The notes: generated from the sequence alone by a model not told the origin. DNA of 36,274 nucleotides from Rhodoferax sp. (GCF_023701345.1 NZ_JAMPXE010000018.1:1-36274); one strand, 5' to 3'. Positions 14,633 through 23,293 are shown, counted from the stretch's first letter. Numbers and translations: made by a program.

Positions 14633-16129
14633 TCAATTGACCTGCTCGGTTGGCATTGGCAGCTTCAGACCAACGCTTTTGACAACACCCTCTGACATCG
14701 TGCGCACACTCAATTCAGCACTGCCGAGCGCCATGTGGTCACCCACCACCAACGGCCGTTTGATGGCCTGGGTGAGCCAGGCATCGACACTCAGTTCAGC
14801 ATCATGCGGTGCTGGCAGACCGTAAAAATCGCAAATATCTGCCACCCTGGTGTTGGCCTGGAGCGTGAAGTCGCCAAACACGGCCCGCACCGCAGACGTA
14901 TCGTCTTGATCGGGCAGCGCCACGCCCATCCTGTGGGCCAGCCAGCCGATCGTGCTGCCCTGCAACAGCAGCGAAGCGAGTACCACCACAAAAGCCACGT
15001 TGAAGATGATCCGTGCCTCGGGCAAGTCGGCCATGAAGGGAAAGATCGCCAGCACAATCGGCACCGCCCCGCGCAGGCCGACCCAGGCGATGTAGGCGAT
15101 TTCCTTCGGGCTAAAGCGCAAGGGGGCCAGGCACAAGGCAACCGCCAGCGGCCGGGCGATGAACATCAGCACGGCGGCCACGCCCAGCGCCGGCCACACG
15201 AAGCCTTCGATTTCCGAGGGCGTCACCAGCAAACCCAGCAGCACAAACATCAGCGCCTGGGACAACCAGGCGTAGCCGTCGAGCGCGGACAGCGCCGATT
15301 GAACGATGTCCGGTGCCCTTCGGTTCAAGACGATACCCAGCAGGTAAACGGCCAGAAAGCCCGAGCCGCCAATCCAGGTGGCAAAGGCGAAGGTCGCCAG
15401 GCCCGCCATGGCCAGCAGCAGGGCAATGATGGCACCGGAAGCCTCCAGTTGGTAAATGCGGGGCAGGCCCAGGGCAAAAACCCGTCCAATCCCCATGCCG
15501 AGCAACGCGCCCCAGACAAACTGCTTGAGCAGCGACCAGGCGATGACACTGAACGTCAGATCAGCGGCGGCGCCAGTGGCTGCAACTGACGCCAGACCGA
15601 TCTGGGTAAGCGTCAGATAAACCGCCATCGGATCATTCATGCCCGACTCGATCTCCAGCGTGGTGGCAACCCGTTCGCTCAATTGCACGCCAGAGGTCTT
15701 GAGCAGAGAAAAAACAGCCGCCGCGTCGGTCGAACCGACGATGGCGCCCAGCAACAGGGCATTGGTCCAGCTCAGCTTGAGCAGGTAGACCGCGGCGACG
15801 GCAGTGAAGCCTGCCGTCAGCAGCACGCCCAGCGATGCGAGCACCAGGGCCGGCTTCAGGCCGGTGCGAAATCTCGGGTAATCGGTGCGCAGACCGCCAT
15901 CAAGCAAGATGATGACGAGCGCAATATTGCCAACCCAGAAGCTGAGGCGGTAGTCGTTGAACTCCAACCCGCCCGGCCCATCGATACCGGCCAGAATCCC
16001 GGTCACCAGAAAAACCAGCAAAAACGAAAACCCGACCTTTTTCGAGAACACGCCCACCAGCACGCTGATAAAAATCAGCGCAGAAGCGCCGAGCAAGGGC
16101 AGGCTTAGAAAATCGAGGTTCAGGTTCAT
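14633..16129 (-). CDS. K+/H+ antiporter, CPA1 family (NhaP2-like)
   Basis: A 498-residue cation/proton antiporter. About twelve membrane segments fill residues 1-395, with the CPA1 core GSTDAAAVFSLL followed by ESGMNDPMAVYLT (the ND pair) and WVGLRGAVPIVLA. The C-terminal ~90 residues are a cytosolic domain of TrkA-C type (AVRAVFGDFTLQANTRVADI). It is shorter than E. coli NhaP2 (578). The start is ATG 16129 (MNLNLDF); the open frame runs further upstream but there it only overlaps the AEC gene out of frame and is not coding. It lies about 100 bases downstream of that operon, separated by several hairpins. Confidence 0.92.
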   Translation of the reverse strand: MNLNLDFLSLPLLGASALIFISVLVGVFSKKVGFSFLLVFLVTGILAGIDGPGGLEFNDYRLSFWVGNIALVIILLDGGLRTDYPRFRTGLKPALVLASLGVLLTAGFTAVAAVYLLKLSWTNALLLGAIVGSTDAAAVFSLLKTSGVQLSERVATTLEIESGMNDPMAVYLTLTQIGLASVAATGAAADLTFSVIAWSLLKQFVWGALLGMGIGRVFALGLPRIYQLEASGAIIALLLAMAGLATFAFATWIGGSGFLAVYLLGIVLNRRAPDIVQSALSALDGYAWLSQALMFVLLGLLVTPSEIEGFVWPALGVAAVLMFIARPLAVALCLAPLRFSPKEIAYIAWVGLRGAVPIVLAIFPFMADLPEARIIFNVAFVVVLASLLLQGSTIGWLAHRMGVALPDQDDTSAVRAVFGDFTLQANTRVADICDFYGLPAPHDAELSVDAWLTQAIKRPLVVGDHMALGSAELSVRTMSEGVVKSVGLKLPMPTEQVN

Positions 16130-16134
16130 CGTGC

Positions 16135-16179
16135 CATGGATTATCCATGTGCAGCTCCTGCACGGAGCTGGCAAGCCAG
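16135..16179. other. Cluster of three small palindromes between antiporter and AEC genes
   Basis: Three inverted repeats stand side by side: CATGGAT-T-ATCCATG (16135-16149), CAGCTCC-TGCAC-GGAGCTG (16152-16170) and CTGGC-AA-GCCAG (16168-16179). No T-run follows on the minus strand, so this is not a classic terminator for the operon upstream. It could be a factor-dependent end, an operator, or an mRNA structure in the antiporter leader. Confidence 0.45.
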
Positions 16180-16227
16180 CATGATCCACTGACAAAATCT
16201 GGGGTGAAAAAACCAGGCCTGACGCAC

Positions 16228-17169
16228 TTAGCCCAGCAGCCAGATCAAGCCGCTCAGGCTGAAAAACGACGCAATGGTGGTCACCAGCAGCGCAGCGGCA
16301 CCCAAATCTTCCTTGCCGTAGCTTTGCGCCAGGATCGGGTAGATGCCCATCATCGGCATGGCGGCCAGCAGCACGGCGGCCAAGCGCAAAGAAGGCTCCA
16401 GCGCGGCCAGGCCCAGCAGCGGCAAAGCCATGACCGCCGCAAGAACAGCCAGCGGATGCAGCACCAGTTTGCCAAACGCAATCGGCATGATCTGCTGACC
16501 CATGCCAGCCAGGGGCAGGCCAACCAGCGTGCCGCCAATCACAAACAGCGACAGCCCGGCACTGGACAAGGCAAACAGGTTGACGGCGCGCAGCACCGGC
16601 TCCGGCAACTGCCAGCGCATCACCGACACCAGCACCCCGGCCGCCAGCCCGATGATGAGCGGATTGACGGCCAGCCGCTTCAACGACTGGCCCACCACCA
16701 CCGTCCAATGGCCTGCATCGCCGCGACTGCGCTCGGCCAGCGCCAGCAGCAGCGGGATCACCAGCAGATTTTCAATCAGCATGTTGAGCGCCAGCGCCAC
16801 GGCAGCGACCGGGGCTACCAGCAGCAGCAAAATGGGGTAACCGACAAAGCCGCTGTTGGAGCAGGTCATGCCCATGACAGCCACCACGCTGTCAGTCGCG
16901 CCAAGTCCCTTTCGCTTGCCCCACAGCAGGCCCAGGCCAATCAGCGCCAGCGTGCCCGCCAGATAAGCCAGCACATAGCTGGCATTCAGAATCTCGCCGA
17001 TCTGGCGCTGTGACAAGGCGTTGAACAACATGGCAGGCAAGGCCAGCTTGATGACAAACTGGCCAAACACGCGCATATCGGCCCGCGCGAACAAGCCGCC
17101 GCGGGTGGTCATATACCCCAGCGCAATCGCCATGTAGATGGGGCCGGTGATGGCCAGGATGGGGATCAC
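16228..17169 (-). CDS. AEC-family transporter (malonate/organic anion type)
   Basis: A 313-residue membrane carrier with about ten segments, similar to the MdcF-like AEC permeases. Visible features are IPILAITGPIYMAIALGYM at the N-terminus, the Asn-rich GMTCSNSGFVGYPILLL in the fourth segment, LALNMLIENLLVIPLLLAL, and MPMMGIYPILAQSYGKEDLG near the end. It starts with GTG at 17169, overlapping the stop of the PcaB-like gene (GTGA). It is the final gene of the IclR-linked operon and may transport its substrate or an end product. Confidence 0.88.
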   Translation of the reverse strand: MIPILAITGPIYMAIALGYMTTRGGLFARADMRVFGQFVIKLALPAMLFNALSQRQIGEILNASYVLAYLAGTLALIGLGLLWGKRKGLGATDSVVAVMGMTCSNSGFVGYPILLLLVAPVAAVALALNMLIENLLVIPLLLALAERSRGDAGHWTVVVGQSLKRLAVNPLIIGLAAGVLVSVMRWQLPEPVLRAVNLFALSSAGLSLFVIGGTLVGLPLAGMGQQIMPIAFGKLVLHPLAVLAAVMALPLLGLAALEPSLRLAAVLLAAMPMMGIYPILAQSYGKEDLGAAALLVTTIASFFSLSGLIWLLG

Positions 17170-18365
17170 AGCGGATCACGCAAGGCCTTGACCTGGCTGC
17201 GGGTCAACTCGGTTGCCTGATGCAGCAGTTCCGGGGAAAACCGCACTTTGGCTTCTTTGGCAGAAAGGCTGGCGCGCACCGCCTCCAGGTTGGCTCGCAT
17301 GCGCTGGGGCTCGGCGCGCAAACCAGCCACCAGTTGGGCCACAGCGTGGCTGATGCTTTGGCTGGCCGACAGCAAGGCGGGCCATTGCACCAGTTGGGTC
17401 TGCCAGTTGCCCAACGCATTGCCATGTTGCGATGACAAGGTGCTCAACAACGCGGACACCTGATGTGGCACCCGTTGCTCGGCCACTTGCGCCACCATGC
17501 ACAGCAGGCTGCTGGCGACGGGTGACACCGGCTTGGCACCAGGTACTTCGGCCGGCGCGACGTTACCCTGCGTCAGCTCGCCAAACTCGAACTGTGCCAT
17601 CTGGGCGATCTCAAACGCGATTCTGCCCAGGTTGCCCACCAACAGCCCCAGAGCACAGGCCAGTGCCACGGTTTGGTCGTGCGCGCTATCGCCGGCAAAG
17701 TGCGGCGCCTTGAGTTGCAGCTCGGTGGCCATCAAGGACATCACCTGAAGGCCTTTGCCCTGCATGTCGGCCAGCGTGATTACGGCGTGACCCAGATGCA
17801 GGCGCAAGGCCTGGTCGGTGGCAGATTGCAGCTGTTGCTGGCTGCGCACCAGGGGTACCGCCCATTGGCTGCAGGTCAGGCCAAAGCTGGTGATGGTGGC
17901 CGCCTGCAACGGGCTGCGCGCCAGCATCGCATCGCTTTCATGGCGCACCGCCAGTGCCAGCAGCGCCTCAACGGTTTTGCCAAGGTCCGTTTCAATACGT
18001 TTGAGCACATCGCGCATGACCAGCGCCAGGGCGGTATCCAGCAGCTCCTGATCGCTACAGCCAAAATGCACCCAGGCCGCCGCGTCCGGGTTGAACAAGG
18101 CCACCGTTTCACGCAGGCTGGCCACCAGCGGCGTCACCATGCAAAGGGTGCGGCGACTTTCGCGCACCAGTTTGGGGACATCAAACAACTCGACCTTGCA
18201 GGTGCCAATGATCGACTGGGCTGCGTCTTGCGGCAGCAAACCGGCACTGGCTTGTGCCCGCACCAGCGCAGCCTCGAAGCGCAACATGGCCTCTATGACG
18301 GCGCGGTCACCCAGTGCCTCGGAAACCTCCGGGGTCGATACAAAGCTCTCGAACAGACTGCTCAT
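17166..18365 (-). CDS. PcaB-like lyase (3-carboxymuconate cycloisomerase homologue) lacking the signature motif
   Basis: A 399-residue member of the fumarase/adenylosuccinate lyase superfamily, closest by eye to PcaB, which turns 3-carboxy-cis,cis-muconate into its lactone. The N-terminal FESFVSTPEVSEALGDRAVIEAMLRFEAAL, the block WVHFGCSDQELLDTALALVMRD, and LQAATITSFGLTCSQWA follow the PcaB order. The superfamily signature (GSSTMPHKRNP with the catalytic Ser) is replaced by a shorter VPGAKPVSPVAS segment; downstream helices are normal. The start is ATG 18365, 12 nt after the preceding gene. Either the activity is altered or lost, or the protein acts on another substrate. It lies in an operon with dehydroshikimate-dehydratase-like genes. 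Confidence 0.8.
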   Translation of the reverse strand: MSSLFESFVSTPEVSEALGDRAVIEAMLRFEAALVRAQASAGLLPQDAAQSIIGTCKVELFDVPKLVRESRRTLCMVTPLVASLRETVALFNPDAAAWVHFGCSDQELLDTALALVMRDVLKRIETDLGKTVEALLALAVRHESDAMLARSPLQAATITSFGLTCSQWAVPLVRSQQQLQSATDQALRLHLGHAVITLADMQGKGLQVMSLMATELQLKAPHFAGDSAHDQTVALACALGLLVGNLGRIAFEIAQMAQFEFGELTQGNVAPAEVPGAKPVSPVASSLLCMVAQVAEQRVPHQVSALLSTLSSQHGNALGNWQTQLVQWPALLSASQSISHAVAQLVAGLRAEPQRMRANLEAVRASLSAKEAKVRFSPELLHQATELTRSQVKALRDPL

Positions 18366-18377
18366 CAAAACCCAAAG

Positions 18378-19268
18378 TTAAACGGTCAGCGTACGGCGCA
18401 AGCGGATCTGGTTGGGCAGGGGTACCGAGCGTTGCAATACGTCCTGGCCCAGCCACAAGGCTGAGCCCCTGGCACGCTGCGCCACATGGTGTGGCGGCAT
18501 GGCCGCGTAATCGCCATTGAAAGCGGCCAGGTTGTAGCTGCCCCGGTAACCCAGGCCGTGCAAACTGGTGACCAGCGCGGCCAGTGCCTCGCGATGCGTG
18601 CCATCGCCGGGGAGTACGCGCAGAGGCTGGGCGGGCAGCCTGGCTTGCGCCAACAGGTCGGTCAATTGCACCAAGAACAGCCTGTCGGCGTCGAGCATTT
18701 CCAGGTCAGCCAGCAGATCGTCCTGCGGCAAGTTGGCAGCCAACACCTCCTGACTGTCCAGGCTCAAACCCAGGTTGGGCATGTCGGTCTCACACACCAG
18801 ATCCCAGGCCTGCAGATAAGTTTGCACCACGGCAGCACCGGTCCAGCCCTGGTAGGCAATTTTGATGTTCAGGGGAATGGCCAGCATGGCCAACTGGCGC
18901 AGGCCACGCACCAGGGTGCTGCCCGTGTCGGTGGCGGGTGCCAGACGCGACGACGGCAACACCAGCAGCGGGCAGTCCAGCGCCTGACACAGCCCGAGCA
19001 TGGCCTGGGCCAGGTCGAGCTTGAAAGTATGCAGCGGGCCGCTTTGGCCTTCAAAATCGCAATCGGCCTGAAAAGCGGACACGCACAGGCCGCTGGCTTG
19101 CACGCTGGCGACGGCGGCATTGAGCCCGTCCGGGTGGTTCACCAGGTCCTGGGCGCAGAGCGTGATCTGTGAAAACCCGGCCTCACGCACAGCGTGCAGT
19201 TTGTCAGTCAATGAACCCGCCAGCGCGCGGCAGTCCATGCTGAAATCGTTCATGTTGGCGCTGTTCAT
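18378..19268 (-). CDS. 3-dehydroshikimate dehydratase-like TIM barrel, metal site altered
   Basis: A 296-residue sugar-phosphate isomerase/epimerase-type TIM barrel that resembles the N-terminal half of bacterial QuiC1, which dehydrates 3-dehydroshikimate to protocatechuate. Of the four metal ligands of that enzyme, Asp171 (LSLDSQ) and Gln201 (LVQLTD) are kept, but the first Glu is Gln140 (IAYQGW) and the last is Ala248 (YNLAAFNGD). LPGDGTHREALAALV matches the usual PGxG region. The start at 19268 is 5 nt after the HPPD-like gene; ATG 19253 is possible. The fold is clear, but the standard activity is doubtful. Cytosolic, no signal. Confidence 0.78.
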   Translation of the reverse strand: MNSANMNDFSMDCRALAGSLTDKLHAVREAGFSQITLCAQDLVNHPDGLNAAVASVQASGLCVSAFQADCDFEGQSGPLHTFKLDLAQAMLGLCQALDCPLLVLPSSRLAPATDTGSTLVRGLRQLAMLAIPLNIKIAYQGWTGAAVVQTYLQAWDLVCETDMPNLGLSLDSQEVLAANLPQDDLLADLEMLDADRLFLVQLTDLLAQARLPAQPLRVLPGDGTHREALAALVTSLHGLGYRGSYNLAAFNGDYAAMPPHHVAQRARGSALWLGQDVLQRSVPLPNQIRLRRTLTV

Positions 19269-19273
19269 GACGG

Positions 19274-20170
19274 TCAGCCGCGCTGGTCGTGAACAATCTC
19301 GAAGCTGACACTGCCGAGCCAGGTTTTGCTCAAAGCCCCGCGCTCGCTGGTCTGCACGCTGGGCGACGACACAAACTCGACACCGCGCCGGCTCAGTTCG
19401 GCCACGGCCGCCAGCACGTCGGCGCTGCCCAGGCCAATGCGGTGCAGGCCTTCGTCGTCCTCCACATCCAGCACGCCCGCTTCGGGCTCGATCAGTTGAA
19501 TGTAAAAGCGCGACTCCGGTGGGCATGGGCTGCGCAAAATACGGCCCTTGGGCAGGATGCCGAAGCGCTGCTCGACAGGCAGTGGCGCAAAGCCCAACAG
19601 TTCACGGTAAAACTCGGTCCAGTCTTCGGAGCGGTCATTGCCGATGTACTGCACGATGCCAAAAAAGTGCAGTCCGGCAGTGGCCGGCGGGTGCTGGTCG
19701 ACGCCGGGAATGGGCGTGAAATCGACGTCGTAAATCGAGAACTGCTTGTGCCGGTCGACAAAATAAATGCGGCTGGTGCCGACGCCGTGGATGGCCGGAA
19801 TGTTGAGCTCCATCACCTCGACATGGGTCGGCACGCCCCAGGCGCCCCGCTCCAGCGCGCGTCGGTAGGCGGCGGCCGCGTCACGCACGCGCAGGGCAAT
19901 GGCGGAAATAATCGGCATGTCGCCCAGCGGTGAGCCCTTGGCGTGGGCGTTGACAATGACGTTGATACCGCCCTGGCGGTACAGCAGCACCTCGCGCGAG
20001 CGATGCCTGGCCACCGGCTTGAAGCCCATGGTCTCCAGCACCTGACCCAGTGCCTGCGGCTTGGCGGTGGCGTACTCGATGAACTCGAGGCCTTCCAGAC
20101 CCAGCGGGTTGTCGCCTTCGACGATTTGCTCGCGGTCTGGGCTGGGAGTGAACAGGTTGGCTGCCGTCAT
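19274..20170 (-). CDS. 4-hydroxyphenylpyruvate dioxygenase-like (VOC) protein
   Basis: A 298-residue protein with two VOC domains in the order of HPPD, the enzyme making homogentisate, and of the C-terminal half of QuiC1. The first domain is about 25-150 (FIEYATAKPQALGQVLETMGFKPVARHRS), the second about 165-295 (WTEFYRELLGFAPL). Of the three Fe ligands of HPPD only the last Glu (Glu291 in SFEIVHDQ) is clear; the first His is Gln174 (IVQYIGN) and the second falls at His243/Arg244 (GLHRIGLG), one place off. It is also shorter than true HPPD (about 350). The start is ATG 20170 with AGGAA upstream. A QuiC1-half-like partner of the next gene is more likely than tyrosine breakdown. Confidence 0.75.
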   Translation of the reverse strand: MTAANLFTPSPDREQIVEGDNPLGLEGLEFIEYATAKPQALGQVLETMGFKPVARHRSREVLLYRQGGINVIVNAHAKGSPLGDMPIISAIALRVRDAAAAYRRALERGAWGVPTHVEVMELNIPAIHGVGTSRIYFVDRHKQFSIYDVDFTPIPGVDQHPPATAGLHFFGIVQYIGNDRSEDWTEFYRELLGFAPLPVEQRFGILPKGRILRSPCPPESRFYIQLIEPEAGVLDVEDDEGLHRIGLGSADVLAAVAELSRRGVEFVSSPSVQTSERGALSKTWLGSVSFEIVHDQRG

Positions 20171-20201
20171 GGTGGTGTTCCTCAATGATGAATCACAGCC
20201 A

Positions 20202-21701
20202 TTATGCCGATACCCGACCCCGCAGACGCTGCCACCAGGCGGTTTGACTGACGATGGTGAATGTCAACGCGGCCAAAATGATGGCCGACAGCGGTGAGGT
20301 GAAAAATTCACCGGCAAACTGCCCCACATTGCCCTCGGCCGAGATCATGGCCTGGCGGTAGGACGAGTCCATCAACGGCCCCAGAATCATGCCCAGAATG
20401 ATGGGACCCACCTGGAAGCCATACATTTTGAAGATGTAGCCCACCACGCCAAAACCCAGCATCCAGTACACATCCGCCGGGTTGTTGTTGATGGCGTAGG
20501 CACCGACGGCCGACAGCATCAGGATGAGCGGCAGCAGCAGCGGTTTGGGGGTTTCCACAATCTTGGCAAAGATCTTGATGCCGGTCAGGCCAAACACCAG
20601 CAGGAAACAGTTGGCCAGCGTCAGTGCACCGACCTGGAACCAGAACAGGTGCGGCGTTTCAATCATCAGCATGGGGCCGGGCTTGAGGCCGTGGATGTAC
20701 ATGGCGCCGATGATCACGGCGGTCACCGCGTCGCCCGGGATGCCGAGCGTCATCATCGGAATGTATGCGCCCGGCACAGCGGCGTTGTTGGCCGATTCGG
20801 GCGCCACCAGGCCTTCGTATGCACCTTCGCCAAAAGGGCTGGAAGGGTTTTTGACGGTGCGCTTGGCGTGGTCGTACGCCATCAGCGCAGCAATGTCGCC
20901 ACCGGCACCCGGCAAGGCCCCCACCACCACGCCAATGCCGGAGGTGCGGGTGGCCAGTGGCAAATACTTTTTGACCAGATGCCAAGGGGGAATAATTTTG
21001 CTCACGTTTTGTTTGACCGCTTTCAGGTGCATTTCGTGCAACTGCACCAGCACTTCGGCCACACCAAAAAAGCCGATCATGGCGGCCACGTACGAAATAC
21101 CAGCAGTGAGTTGCAGGCTGCCAAAAGTAAAACGGGGCTCGGCCGTCATCGGGTCCAGTCCCACCGAGCCAATCAACACCCCAAACGCACCCGCAAAGAT
21201 GCCTTTGGCGAGCGAACCACCCGACAAACTGCCCACCAGCAAAATGCCCCAGATGGCCAGCATCAAATAATCCCGCGGCGCGAATTTGAGCGCCAGGGTG
21301 GCCACAGCAGGTGCGGCAATGGCCAGAGCCAGGATGCCGACAAAGCCGCCAAAGACCGACATCACGGTGGTCAATCCAATGGCCGCCCCGGCCTCGCCGC
21401 GTTTGGCCAGCGGATAGCCGTCGAGCCCGGTGGCAATGGCCGAGGGCGCACCGGGTATGTTGAGCAGAATGGCGCTGCGCGATCCACCATAGACACCGCC
21501 CAGATAAATGCCGGCAATCACCGCCAGCGCCGAATTGATGTCCCACTTGAAGGTGAACGAAATCAGGATCGACACCGCCATGGTGACCGACAGCCCCGGA
21601 ATGGCGCCGATGTAAATACCGGCAAAGGTGCCGGCTGCAATCAGACCCAGCAGCCTGGGGTCGACCCAGGACATGAAAAAGTAACCCAGTGCTTCATTCA
21701 T
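20202..21701 (-). CDS. tctA: Tripartite tricarboxylate transporter large permease (TctA)
   Basis: A 499-residue membrane permease with about twelve segments. Typical TctA sequences are GLIAAGTFAGIYIGAIPGLSVTM, the block GIYLGGVYGGSRSAILLNIPGAPSA, VVGALPGAGGDIAALMAYDHAKR, and ESANNAAVPGAYIPMMTLGIPGD. With TctB and the periplasmic TctC it imports carboxylated compounds. The start is ATG 21701, overlapping the tctB stop by 4 nt; the frame upstream of it lies inside tctB. The HPPD-like gene follows 31 nt later. Confidence 0.95.
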   Translation of the reverse strand: MNEALGYFFMSWVDPRLLGLIAAGTFAGIYIGAIPGLSVTMAVSILISFTFKWDINSALAVIAGIYLGGVYGGSRSAILLNIPGAPSAIATGLDGYPLAKRGEAGAAIGLTTVMSVFGGFVGILALAIAAPAVATLALKFAPRDYLMLAIWGILLVGSLSGGSLAKGIFAGAFGVLIGSVGLDPMTAEPRFTFGSLQLTAGISYVAAMIGFFGVAEVLVQLHEMHLKAVKQNVSKIIPPWHLVKKYLPLATRTSGIGVVVGALPGAGGDIAALMAYDHAKRTVKNPSSPFGEGAYEGLVAPESANNAAVPGAYIPMMTLGIPGDAVTAVIIGAMYIHGLKPGPMLMIETPHLFWFQVGALTLANCFLLVFGLTGIKIFAKIVETPKPLLLPLILMLSAVGAYAINNNPADVYWMLGFGVVGYIFKMYGFQVGPIILGMILGPLMDSSYRQAMISAEGNVGQFAGEFFTSPLSAIILAALTFTIVSQTAWWQRLRGRVSA

Positions 21702-22198
21702 TTGATCAACCCCTGCAGCAGGGTACCCGACGGCAACACAACAGAAAAAATGGTTTGGAAAATCAGGTACACCACGGCCAGACTCAGGGCACTGACCCAC
21801 AGGTTAAGCACCCATTTGCGGCTGCCCAGCAGCCACATGGAAACCACCAAAAATACATACGATGAAAGCACAAAACCAGCGCGTTCCAGGATAAACATGT
21901 AGCTGGCAATCGCGATGACAAACTGCACCAGCACGCCAGGGGTGATCTGGCGCACAAATTGCCGCCAGATCGACTCGCCCTCGACACCTGGCAAGGGCGC
22001 CATGCGAACGGTTTCAGCTGCCGCAATCAGGCCGGAGAGCAACATCACAGCCGCTGCAAACATCGGAAAAGCGCCGGCGGAAGTAAACGACTCGAATTTC
22101 GAGATGCTGTAGGCCTGCCACAGCATGAAAAGGCTGAACGCGATCAGCACGATCGAAAAAACCAGCTCCCCGGGGAGTCGGCGACGGCTTGTGTGCAT
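21698..22198 (-). CDS. tctB: Tripartite tricarboxylate transporter small subunit (TctB)
   Basis: A 166-residue protein with four membrane segments: about 13-31 (VFSIVLIAFSLFMLWQAY), 42-60, 88-106 and 124-160. The N-terminal layout with YSISKFESFTSAGAFPMFAAAVM is the TctB pattern. It is the small partner of TctA. AGGAGA precedes the start. Its stop overlaps the tctA start. Confidence 0.92.
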   Translation of the reverse strand: MHTSRRRLPGELVFSIVLIAFSLFMLWQAYSISKFESFTSAGAFPMFAAAVMLLSGLIAAAETVRMAPLPGVEGESIWRQFVRQITPGVLVQFVIAIASYMFILERAGFVLSSYVFLVVSMWLLGSRKWVLNLWVSALSLAVVYLIFQTIFSVVLPSGTLLQGLIK

Positions 22199-22264
22199 GG
22201 TGTCTCCTGTTGTACTTACTTGGTGAGGACCGGGCCGACACGAGGCCAGCCCGGATTCACACCC

Positions 22265-23254
22265 TTACGGCTTGGCAATGCCCAACGAAGCCGGATCAAC
22301 CTTGGCGACACCGACTTCCTGGTAGGTCCAGGCGGTGACGGATTGCCATTTCTTCAGGAATGCCTCAGCCTCGGCACCCGAGATGTTCATCGTCACATTG
22401 CCGCGGTCTTTCATGAAAGCCATGAATTTGGGGTCGCTGGCGGCTTTCTTGAAGGCGGCGGTCAGCTTGGCCTTGGCCGCTTCAGGCACGTCTTTTTTCA
22501 CAAACACGCCATAGAACGGACCCCAGGGAAAGTATTTGGCGATGCCGGGCAAGTCGTTGGTGATGGGCGGCACGCCCTCAAACGGCTCGGCACCGATGGT
22601 GGCCAGGGCTTTGAGACGGCCGGCCTTGATGTGCTCGGCTGCAGCGCCCACGCCGACAAACATGAAGTCAACGTGGCCGCCCAGCAAAGCCGTGACGCCG
22701 GGGCCGTCGCCGGCAAATGGCACAGCGGTGGTCGGGAACTTGGCCACGGTGGAGATCATGGAACTCACGGTGAAGGGCAAGCCACCGGTGCCGGTGTGGC
22801 CCTGCTTGATCTTGCCGGGATTGGCCTGCACATCGTTCAGCAGGTCCTTGAACGTCTTCCAGGGCTTGTCAACCGTGGTGACCACATACACGTTGCCACG
22901 GCCAATGATGTTGACCGGGTAAAACTTGGAGTAGTCCAGGTCGCTGATGCCAAGGATGGGGTGAATCTGTGGATTCTCGGCACCGATCAGCAGAGTGTAG
23001 CCGTCAGAGGCCTGCTGGTTGACAAAGTTGGTGGCAATGGCACCCACGCCGCCGGCCTTGTTCTGCAACACAATTTTTTTGCCCAGGGCTTCTTCGGCCA
23101 GCGGCACCAGCGAGCGCGCCACCACGTCAGTGGCGCCGCCCGCGCCCCACTGGATGATGCCGGACAGCTCGCGGTCGGGGTAAGTCTGGGCGATGCCCAG
23201 GGTTGAAATCAGGGCCAGTGCAGCGCTGGCCAGCAGTTGACGACGTAAGTTCAT
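22265..23254 (-). CDS. tctC: TctC/Bug-family periplasmic solute-binding protein
   Basis: A 329-residue binding protein with a signal peptide (MNLRRQLLASAALALISTLGIAQ) and the TctC pattern: YPDRELSGIIQWGAGGATDVVAR, the central GHTGTGGLPFTVSSMI, and GHVDFMFVGVGAAAEHIKAGRLKALA. The Bug family is widely expanded in Burkholderiales and captures carboxylates, amides or aromatic acids for TctAB. AGGAGA precedes the start. It lies 39 nt after the AroE-like gene and 66 nt before tctB. Substrate not deducible, presumably an acid used by the adjacent enzymes. Confidence 0.95.
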   Translation of the reverse strand: MNLRRQLLASAALALISTLGIAQTYPDRELSGIIQWGAGGATDVVARSLVPLAEEALGKKIVLQNKAGGVGAIATNFVNQQASDGYTLLIGAENPQIHPILGISDLDYSKFYPVNIIGRGNVYVVTTVDKPWKTFKDLLNDVQANPGKIKQGHTGTGGLPFTVSSMISTVAKFPTTAVPFAGDGPGVTALLGGHVDFMFVGVGAAAEHIKAGRLKALATIGAEPFEGVPPITNDLPGIAKYFPWGPFYGVFVKKDVPEAAKAKLTAAFKKAASDPKFMAFMKDRGNVTMNISGAEAEAFLKKWQSVTAWTYQEVGVAKVDPASLGIAKP

Positions 23255-23293
23255 GGAAGTGTCTCCTCTGGTTAAAAAATGTGGGCGGTTGCC

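Noticed and set aside
16130-16708. Upstream extension of the NhaP2-type frame to 691 codons
   Set aside because: The added part overlaps the AEC gene out of frame and has Gly/Ala/Arg-rich shadow composition; the family N-terminus begins at 16129.
20649-23206. Long plus-strand frames opposite tctA and tctC
   Set aside because: They cover the complementary strand of clear transporter genes and show no motif.
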